Below are positions 54,869-64,000 of a DNA stretch of 64,000 nucleotides, one piece after another. The stretch lies in assembly GCA_034190875.2 (NCBI GenBank), contig CM067348.1, positions 48,093,229-48,157,228 on the forward strand, given 5' to 3'. Under the pieces are notes generated by a model that was given only the letters and a program-made list of their open reading frames with translations, did not search any database and had not been told where the DNA came from. A program made the translations under genes and the position numbers. Source of the stretch: Urechis unicinctus. Taxonomy: Eukaryota; Annelida; Polychaeta; Xenopneusta; Urechidae. The first letter of the stretch is position 1, and each line of letters opens with the position of its first letter.

Positions 54869-57036
54869 AACTTTCTATATAAATTACAGTGTGCTTCAAC
54901 TAGCTTCAACTGGAATTCTTTTGGTAATGAACAAGAATGATGTATGGAGAAAGGGCCTAGTATTTAGCTCATAGTTATTTGGTTTGGGAATAACTTGCAA
55001 ACCACAACCTGTCACGTAAAAGTCCAAACCATCATTTCTCCTAAGTTGACTTGACATATTGGCAGGCTCGGACTCTATTTAGCTCATTACCCTTTTTATA
55101 TGGGCCACATACGTCCGAAAAGATTATGTGTCACCAAAGTGGTTTAAAAAACATGTAGTCGGAGACCACCAGAGTGCATTTGTTTTCTAACAGTCAGGAT
55201 GGTGTTTAATGGGAATGTTATTAATTAAATGTCAATTTTGTTTTAATATCGACAATTGTTTTTACATATTCTGCGATTCCAAATATGTAAGTTTTTCGTC
55301 CGTTAATGCATCTGGTTCATCGGTTGAAAAATTGAATATCGCTTGTAATTCAATCGCGTGACAATTTGTTTAATTCTAGGGAGCGGCTCATGTCAACAGA
55401 AATTAATGTGTTTGTACTACAACAAATGTCGTTTTATCCATTTGTGTAGGTGCCGATAATTAGTCGGAATGTTTGGTGGCTGGAACGAAGAGTGGTGAGG
55501 TTAATTATCAGTGTTCCTCTCAGTATGATACCAAATTTGTTTTAGCGGCTTTCTTCATGTCGTGTTGACCACTATCTGTTCTATCAGATCCTAAAGGGTA
55601 TTGCTCAGCTAGGCAAGTGAGAGTATGATATCTCCCGTTGTGTCCACTTCTACGTCCGTTTTCTTCAATCATTTCCAATCGTATGATCGATGGCGATCAA
55701 TCTTCCTGCTGCCTTAAACCACAGCATATCCTAATGTCAATGACCTATGTAAAATTTAGTGAGAATGAAAAGCTGATTGGCAAATGTTGTTTCTTGGAAA
55801 TGCTCAATTTTTTCCCCAATATTTTCGCAAATGACACACCCACTGCTTGCAGTAACAACATAGGTTATGATGAAAGGTAGGCTTTCCATCACGGACACAT
55901 AGTTTCGAGCTTTGTTTGAAAAACCCAGGGTTCACTAGTTATTATTTGATTTATTTATTTATTTAATTGTTTTTGTTGGAGTTAACTTATAATCATCGGA
56001 ACGTGTCGATAAATATCAACAAACACGTCCAATGAATGGCATCGTACAATGCGGTCGTTTAAGGGGTTGCGTTTTCCAAGACGACAAGAAGATTCAAACT
56101 CGGCCACCGAATATTCTGTTTTTCTCGCAACAAGCCTCATAAATATTGCCATTTATTCACCATCGATAATAACTGTACATATTCCCACAGCGATCATCGC
56201 CCATCGTTTGCATAATAAACATACGTTTCAATTTTCGGCCGCCTGGTTTTGCTTGTATGTGTAATGTAAGTTGCCATTCTAAATGAAGTCATTCAATATT
56301 TTAACCTTGGATTCATTGAAGTAAATCGACGATGAAAATGGCTTGCCAATTAACAATCATTACATTATGATAAGGTGGAGGTGACCATATTATATTAAAA
56401 TGATGACCTACGGGCATCCCTCTGTGCGTTGTCATTTTATAATATACCTGTGTTGTCATTTGCCGATATGCACTCATTTCATGCTTGATAATATCGTTTT
56501 GGCTTTGATAATGGTTGTTTAATCGGCGATGTGTCTCTCTAAATTATACATTGTCGTTTACGTAATCGTGCGACACATAATTATCTGTCTGCTAGTCAAA
56601 TCATGACGTTTATGCGTTGTAGTGAAAAAATATATAATATACGATTGACTATCACAAAAAAACAATGGTAGAATGTGTAATACATTGACTGTTTATGCGA
56701 CCATAAATCCAAGCTATATTTGTGATTGTATCAAAGCGTTGATTGCGCTCGGGATGTTGTACTACGCTAGTCAATCGTATATCACCGCTGTAAAATAAGC
56801 ATGGTGATCCTATTTGAAGGAAACACAATCTGGAGCTGAGCCTGCAAGGAATGATATCACCGATAAAACGGTGTTGTTCAGGCAACAGTATATTACATAG
56901 TGATCAAGCCGGCAGATCCACGCTCACTTTGATGTTACTAAATTAATGTGATTGCAATGATTAGGTTTTCCGATATCTTGGAATACGTGACTTGCATTCA
57001 TGCGAACTGGCGTCAGTGCCGAGTTTGCAGCTCAAT

Positions 57037-57630
57037 AGCATATTTAATACCACAATAATGTGTGTGTTACTTTGGCAAGCGATGATATTAAATCAATCGT
57101 CGGCACCGATAGTGGACATTTCCAATCGACACGTTGCTAAATTAACCCTTTTTAAGAATATGCCAATTCGAATGATGCATATCTAAGTCTTAATCAAATT
57201 ATCCGAAAATATACGCATTTTAGTGAGTAGATGTTTGGATAAACTTGGCTTTTGTAGATTGCTCCGCATTCCAAGACAGAGGCATCACTTCCCTTCGTAT
57301 AAATGCAATATTTCCGGTCACAGCTGGTTTCGTGATATTGGTGTGGAGCAAGGGTAGTGTGTGGCATGAATAAAACATGCTGAGTACTCTCTCCTTGCAT
57401 GGTTAACCCATTAGTGCTCGAATACTTAAACTCATAGCCAGCACATAAGCTTGGCACGATGTGGATTGTACAACCAACATTTATAAATAACTATCAGCGC
57501 GCACTTGACAGAGCATATGTGCTGTGCAATGCCATGTTAACATGCTTGCTTTGATACCCAACTATGTTTCATCATTGATAACGTTAATATTATATATTGG
57601 TAACTAGTGCGTTTTTACTATTTGCGCCAT
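57037..57630. other. 594-bp segment present only in duplicon C
   Basis: A and B run directly from CAGCTCAAT to CTAAATGCATG (19,522 in A). C has 594 bp between these words. There are no clear terminal inverted repeats or target duplication. An 87-codon minus-strand frame (57,194-57,457) with several Cys lies inside but has no recognisable motif. It may be an insertion in C, or a loss shared by A and B. Confidence 0.7.
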
Positions 57631-57673
57631 CTAAATGCATGTTTCACATTCAATGCCATACATGCATATAATA

Positions 57674-57908
57674 GTTAATAGGGAGAGCGCATAGTTATGC
57701 TAAGTTTATATGTAACTTGGTAAGAATATCAACGTGCATGCATTCACCCCATGATATATTCAGGTAATTTTACGATATTTGTCTCAGTAGGTTGTATTGA
57801 CAGCGCATAATTATGTTATGATTTATGTTACTAGGTTTAAATATCAATGCAGATGCATTCATCTTACTACACATTTGAGTTGTTTAACGATATGCGTCCC
57901 AATAATCC
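57674..57908. repeat. two tandem copies of the 116-bp unit, duplicon C (diverged)
   Basis: Starts near 57,674 and 57,792 and keeps the GAGAGCGCATAG or GACAGCGCATAA and TTTTACGATAT landmarks. It is more diverged than A and B. Confidence 0.75.
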
Positions 57909-59927
57909 AGTTTCGCCATCGATTTAAATCATCCACCGCCTTAATATAATGATTCGGTGATTGTACAGAAACTTTTTACCTTCATCTGCTTTATATATTC
58001 AACATGAAGCAACGCAAAGCTTCACTCGCGTGAAACTATGTGTTATCTTGCGTTTTAGTTTTGAGCTGAAAGCTACCAGTAAACGCAGTATTAACTACAC
58101 ACGTGTGTAACAATGACATATTGCGGTAATAGGAACGGCAGCACTGAACCAGTGATACGATACAGTAGCTGATTTACAACTTGTGAAAGAAGTAAAATTT
58201 GTCGTGAAAGAAGTAAGAGGCCATCGAGTAATTTTCTGTGGTAACGTTCCCTGCTAATTGATGGTTGAATTAATGACGCAGCAAATGTATGTGCGACCAA
58301 CATTAAAGTCAGTCTGACCATCGTAAGAGAAACTAACGCAAATAAACTGTCTAGATCGGACGTGTTGGTGTCTGTATAGAGCGTAATGTTCCGCGTACAA
58401 CTGTCCCATGCATTAACTAAGAGGAGTGAAGCCGTAACGCACGGTACTAAAAATCACAACAGTTTCCCATCTACACGCTTAATAAAGTTGACTTCCCTTG
58501 TTCACATTCAGTTTGGAATGCAGTATACAACAACCCTACTGAACGTCCGCAAATATCATGAAATATCACCTATCCTCGAGTACGCCATAGCACTAACTAT
58601 TCAGTCAATGCTAGAATTGTGTCTCGAGGTTTTCTATGACAATTCAATTCACATATATATATGCTTTTCGTGGTAGCCATCACGCATGCTAGTCAGGGCT
58701 TTCCACTCTTCCTTAGCGTTGCACACTGAACCGGAGTACTTGACATACTACGGTTTTTACTTCCGTACAAAACAAAATACGCTTATTCAGCAAATCAGAT
58801 TAAAACTGTGTAAAATGGTAGAAATCGATGCAATATTCTTGAAAGGCCATTAACGCCTAAAATATATACATTTAAGACACATAATTGTCTAAAACAATTA
58901 TCATGTAGTTAAGCCAATCATGCTTTGATATACATGCAAACTCATTGTCTGATATATCTATTCAGGTTATTGTTTAGTGACTCGGATGGAGTCGAAAACT
59001 TGTTGTTGGCCCACACTGACTGCGGAATAAATGGACGTTTCATGAGTTTTCAGTTTGGTTAATGTTCACAAGTGGACTTAACAATACATACAAATTTGCT
59101 AACAATGTGTTTGTTTGCCTCCAAATTTGTCTGAAGGAGGTCACAAAATAGGTGAGTGTAATGGTTTTGAAATTCTTAAATTGGGTTGGTTTTTTCAGAG
59201 CTCAATATTATCGCGAACGGGGGTTTGTGTACAATATTTTAAAAATGACTTATTTAGAAAGCTGTATGTAGATATGCATTTTGAGACAAGATCGGCACAC
59301 GAGGTTAATTTCAGTTTCTCTTAAGCGAATAAAACGTAGTCCAAGCGCATTTGGATCTCACCAGCATAAAAGAAGCTTATATTGTTCGCAGAAAGGTCCC
59401 ACAGTAATTGGAGACCATAGTTGAGATGGGAACACTGACGTCAATGTTGGCCACAAATACATTTACTGCGTCATTAATTCAACTGTCCAATACCAGGGAA
59501 CGTTATCACAGAATATTACTCAATGCCTTTTTTCTTCGTTCACGACCAGTTGTCAGCAGTAAAATCCAATGTTAATATTTGGACTACTTTTCTCCAACTC
59601 AAACTTCCACTTGAGGGTCGGTGCTCGGGATCCTGATATTACAACTGAAGCGTGTTTGACTGTTGCTATGGCGATAAGAGCTATATATATAACATGATCC
59701 GGCCAAATAATATGATGTCGCTGTACGTTGCCACGTAGACAGGGACGTAAAATAACACTGCGAGCATTGCTATTATTTGCGTCTTGCTAGGTTTATGTCA
59801 CCCCATAAGTGGGCAGGCGATGCAATGCTGCAATGGTGGCGTTCCAATTGATAAACCGCGGGTACTTTATTGTTTTCAAGCTGCTGAGCTGGTTGCCACA
59901 CACATTCGTCATATCATATGCCCAGGA

Positions 59928-60025
59928 CCCCCACCCCCTCTCTTGATTAATTTACCGTAGCATATTATTGATCTCATGTGTTGCAGGGTTAAATACCAGT
60001 AGTGCATTTGGGTTGAGGGGATGGG
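59928..60025. other. complementary C-rich and G-rich tracts, duplicon C
   Basis: CCCCCACCCCC at 59,928-59,938 is kept. The G side (60,010-60,025) is interrupted (GGG, GAGGGG, GGG), so any stem would be weaker than in A or B. Confidence 0.65.
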
Positions 60026-60333
60026 TCACAAATATAGATTATTGCATCTCATGCTAATTCGACCATGACAATCAGTTCAAGATTTGATCAAACGATGGCT
60101 GTGATGTTAAACCTATCTGGGTTATTTACAACCTACCTAAAAGTGAAGAAGAGGAACGCAATTGCTTGTTGGTGGTCGCCTGTTCAGTGTTATGCGGTAC
60201 GCAGATATGCTGCATTAAAAAAGAACTACTTTAGTTGCGTAGAAAAAGTAAGTATCACATGCGATCGCAAAAAAATATTTGACATTATGAGTTTAATGCA
60301 AAGCCGACCGTACCAAAGATATATGCGAAGAAC

Positions 60334-61562
60334 TTTATCAAACGAGGTCAATTCATGATATAGTTTGCCGTGATCGAGCATAAGAAAACACTTAGAGAGT
60401 CCTTCTGCTTGATCGTCGCTGTCATAAGACAATAGAAGCAATAATCAATAATTCAAGGCCTCAATCGGTATTTATATTTCGTGAAGTCGAAATGTGCTAG
60501 TGTTTGTGTGCCATAGATAACCTCTTGTCCTCAGTCGTCTGCGGACAAATGATATATACGCTTGTAACGTTACATTCCGAGCAATTAGCGTTTCACTATA
60601 ACCGGCTAAACATTCTCTTCAAATATCTGCTGTAGGCTGACCTGTGTAATTTATTGTATTTGATAATTCAACGCATACGGTAGCCTGAAATTGGGTGTTG
60701 TTAATTATGATATATGAAGGTCTATCATAATTGAACTGCGAAATGCGACAAAAAATAATGCGACGATATATATCAGCCCACACCGTATAACGCACGTAAA
60801 ATATAATGATGAAAGTGAGTCATGTAGCGGGGTTAAGTGTGTGTTCATCAATAACGTGTAATCAGCCTAGAATCCCGTTAGCATTGCATAATACGAAAAC
60901 AATATTTTCACGATAGCAGATAACTCATCAATTCGACCGCCTAATCACCATTTGTACACACAAGTTAATACATGTTAACCAATCAATGTGAGTGCTTCTA
61001 AGGCAAATATATGTTAGCAGTGCTTTACACTTCAAAGATTGTTCCATCCATCGCGATCAGCAAGGTTACAATAGTGGTAAACCCTGAGCTTTTTAAGTAT
61101 AAGCGATAATGTGCAGATATTCATATGTGAATAGATTTAATCAGATTATTTTGCTACTGTATCCTCATACATAGCATTCCTCTTGGCAAGCACACACTAT
61201 ATCTCATAAAATATCCATTGTTATTGTAACGACGAAATGTGATGATCAGTTAATGTGTCAAGCCTACTACCATGGCAGTCGCGCACTGTAATATAGCAGT
61301 AAGGTATCACAACATACAACATACCATTGCATAATGAGCAGCTTAATAAATGCCCTTATCATGTGGGTCTTGGCACATTTGTCACATGGGAATCCATTAT
61401 TCGATATTCAGTGTTATTCGCCTCAAATGTTACACCAAACTTTATTTACTTAATTTATATGGGTTTGGAATTCAGACGTGATTCCGTTTGTAGTGCTAGC
61501 ATGGTCATCGTTATTGCCCAAGAGTCGTCTACATGTAGATGAAGCTTAGAGTCACATATAAT
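60334..61562. other. 1.2-kb segment present only in duplicon C
   Basis: It begins just after TATGCGAAGAAC, which matches A 22,979-22,990, and ends where CATTACGCTGCGACGTTTAA matches B 41,604. It stands in place of about 2 kb of B (39,640-41,600) with no visible similarity. It holds short frames only (71 codons at 61,327-61,542), with no motif recognised. No terminal repeats seen. Confidence 0.6.
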
Positions 61563-61714
61563 ACATTACGCTGCGACGTTTAAATGCTTCCTACTGGGTG
61601 TTTGCGGGACATATAAGGGCAGAGTTTTGTACATGTCAGCCAATGCCTCCATGCAATCAACGCGCTGCAGATGACTATGTTTAGTTGGATTGATTACGCA
61701 TATCTTTTGTCAAT

Positions 61715-62350
61715 GATGAATAAATGCGTATCAAAATACATCGTGATTCTAATTGACCGAGGCTTGATTTGGTGCAGAGCAAAAAGGATATGCAGGGCGA
61801 AGGCTATCAACTACTTGGTCGACTTCATGGCAGTCTAATGCTGAGAGAACGGCAGCTTTTTGACAAACAATTATCAAATAGCAATTATGCCTATCAATTA
61901 TTAATTGTCGCTTCCTGAGTTACAATTGTACCAAAATAATCGTATATATTTATTGTGTAGGATGTACAAGTAACCTGACACAGAAAGCGGCATAACGTAA
62001 TTGCTTGGTTATTCCAATATCGATATTTGTAGGTTAATATTATCGTAACTGCGTTTTCGTTTATAAGTATAGTGCCTTCATCAGAATGGATTTACATATT
62101 TGGAGATATTTATTTGTGTTCTTGATTGCTTACATAACTTATATCAGCCTCCTTGATTAAGGCAAATAAGATATAACCCCGCTGATTGCTCCACATAAGG
62201 CGCTAGGTTCAGGCAGTTAACATTTGTAATAAGAAATTCATTAGTTCAGCTGCTCGTTGTGATCTTAAATGACAGCCCAAGTAAAACTGTCGACTGTGAA
62301 CCAGACGATTGCCTAATACATTGTGTCCTCTTTCTATTGCGTCTTTGCTC
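61715..62350. other. about 0.6 kb extra in duplicon C relative to B
   Basis: Lies between sequence matching B near 41,710 and B near 41,733 (GCTGTATGATATATAT). It is AT-rich and featureless. A is deleted here, so gain in C and loss in B cannot be separated. Confidence 0.5.
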
Positions 62351-62749
62351 GTCTAAACTAATGGCACATGCTGTATGATATATATAAATAGTAATCTTGA
62401 TTATGTACGCAACCCGGATGGGACCCTTTCTAACTATTTTTGAATGACATATGACATAACTCCATTTATATATTAAGCGTTGGACATATTTGCTGAGATA
62501 TTCTAAATGAGGTATGAGCTCAATCAATATAAATTTGGTGTACGTGCCACATAGTTGAGAGCATATTACAATCATTCATAACTATGACTTGATATGAATC
62601 ATTGTTACTCTTGAATGCTTAAGACGCGACATAGTTTAGATCACTTTGTTACTGTCGAATGATAGGCATCTGTGAGAAGAATTCAGCCAGTGCATACTAA
62701 TTGTAACATGTCATATATGAATGAGTGAGTTAAACTGCCTTCATCTACA

Positions 62750-63210
62750 ACACGGGGTTTTGTGTGCTTTACCTGATTCTGAACATAGCAAGCACTGCTA
62801 GCCACTACGTCGCTTGTGTGAGGATGTGTTGTGGTGAACATGACTAGGCTTCAGCAAAACTACTTCAGCAGTGTTTGTACCGATGCCTGACATAGCTTCA
62901 GTCAGAGATAAATCACCCCTAAGCTTCTGACAGGGCAATCAGGGTTGGGTAACAGTTCGTGTGTACCAAACCACAATGGCTCTGAGGGTTTCACACATGT
63001 TTTCCGGTTATACAACAGCCTCATAGATTGATGGGATACACTTTGTAGTCGCCGGATGTGTTACAAAATATATATACAAAAATCAAGACTATAGCAATTG
63101 GCGATCTACCTTACCAGGCGGTTGGTAAAAAGATTAAAGTATCCCAACTACGATATTCAGGTTAACCCTTATCAACACTCACATTGTGCATGCACCGTTG
63201 CATTACTATA
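62750..63210. other. conserved block, copy in duplicon C (includes R4)
   Basis: Counterpart of 42,121-42,580. The minus-strand 40-codon frame lies at 62,902-63,024, with the same start and stop and a Leu-Leu to Trp-Phe change in its middle. Upstream of the ATG this copy has a stop where B is open, so a longer coding exon is not shared. Confidence 0.6.
62902..63024 (-). other. 40-codon open frame inside the conserved block (duplicon C), doubtful
   Basis: Counterpart of 42,274-42,396 with the same start and stop positions and two adjacent amino-acid changes. Function unknown; it may be chance. Confidence 0.15.
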
Positions 63211-63960
63211 TGACAATTTTCAGCTTATGTAGCATAACAAGTGGTGCAGGAAGTGCTATATATACATAAGCTAGCAATTCAATTATACACATCGATACGT
63301 GTGCAATTGAGTATTGTTAATCCTGAATGAATGCTGACTACAGTTGCATTTATTTGAATAATTAAACCCAATATAGTCATACATAGATCAGGTCAATGAT
63401 GAGTCGGTCATTCAAGAGCATCAAATTGTTCTGCACTTTATTTGCAAAACAATGCGGCTGTATTTTGTTGTTTTATATAGAAACAACCTATCCGGCAATT
63501 ATATTATCCTCCAATAGATCGACCAAACATTGCCTCTCGGTGTGAATTTAGTATACCAGCACGCCAAATTGCTTATGATATTGAATTTATGCCTGCATTT
63601 AAGGTAAACTACGAAAATGGCGTTTACATTTAAAAACACAATTATTGCTGCAGTGACACTCGAAATGATACAGACTACAAGAAAACACTAATTTGTTTTG
63701 TTTACAAACCTGCAACGGGGGGTTGCTTCTTGACAGGAAATAGTTAATTTAGTTGATGGCTAAGCCATCCCTGTACAACCATTGAAATGATCTATCATGG
63801 TCTTGTTTGAATTATTTCGCCATCCCTCTGTTAATTTTCTGATTGCATGCCAAATAATCATCAGATGATTTAGGCCAAAAAATTGTGTATAGAAGCTATT
63901 ATTACTTTTACGATGGTTGGGTTTCAACCGCAAAACGCGGTTCATTATTCTCTCAAAAGG

Positions 63961-64000
63961 NNNNNNNNNNNNNNNNNNNNNNNNNNNNNNNNNNNNNNNN
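63961..64000. other. assembly gap (40 N)
   Basis: A run of N closes the window. Duplicon C is still aligned with A 28,330 and B 46,290 at this point, so the gap interrupts the array and does not mark its edge. Confidence 0.99.

Larger units (their letters stand above)
51646..63960. repeat. duplicon C, third and incomplete copy
   Basis: Aligns with B in order from its left edge, with large gaps. It lacks about 647 bp of B after 34,991 (joined at 56,514), about 800 bp corresponding to A 22,108-22,906 (joined near 60,262), the whole stretch equivalent to B 39,640-41,600 (replaced by 60,334-61,562), and about 2.95 kb of B after 43,252 (joined at 63,887). It carries an extra 594 bp at 57,037-57,630 and about 0.6 kb at 61,715-62,350. 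It is the most diverged copy over most of its length. It stops at the N gap while still matching B 46,290, so the array continues. No gene supported. Confidence 0.88.

Overview
This window looks like non-coding nuclear DNA from a eukaryote. It is AT-rich, CpG is not visibly depleted, it has long (TA)n and short (TG)n microsatellites, and it has no compact gene layout or operons. I cannot name the organism. No protein-coding gene, rRNA, tRNA or intact mobile element can be supported. The longest open frames (about 115-145 codons) are about what chance would give at this base composition, and none shows a domain I recognise. Where a frame occurs in two copies of the large repeat, the differences do not look like protein constraint.

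Layout. Bases 1-13,545 are mostly single-copy sequence, with two weak, old duplicate pairs and a few hairpins. From 13,546 to the end the window is a head-to-tail array of three diverged copies of one large segment, called here duplicons A (13,546-30,838), B (31,481-51,432) and C (51,646-63,960, running into a 40-base N gap). The A/B and B/C junctions are TA-rich microsatellites (30,839-31,480 and 51,433-51,645). A (TG)n tract lies just before A. The copies differ by many substitutions and by many indels of about 15 bp to 3 kb, several with short direct repeats at their edges.

Inside the duplicons. Each copy holds an older repeat family of about 200-330 bp (R1, R2, R3, with a distant partial R4), a 116-bp tandem duplication, and a pair of complementary C-rich and G-rich tracts about 75 bp apart. 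B and C share a 460-bp block (42,121-42,580 and 62,750-63,210) that is visibly better conserved than its flanks and is absent from A. Which two copies are closest changes along the unit: B/C near the left, A/C in a short middle stretch, A/B through a long near-identical core. This suggests gene conversion or unequal exchange within the array.

No set of genes working together can be described. The interest lies in how the array was built, in the conserved block, and in the G/C-rich inverted repeat. Similarities between copies were judged by reading and were not computed.
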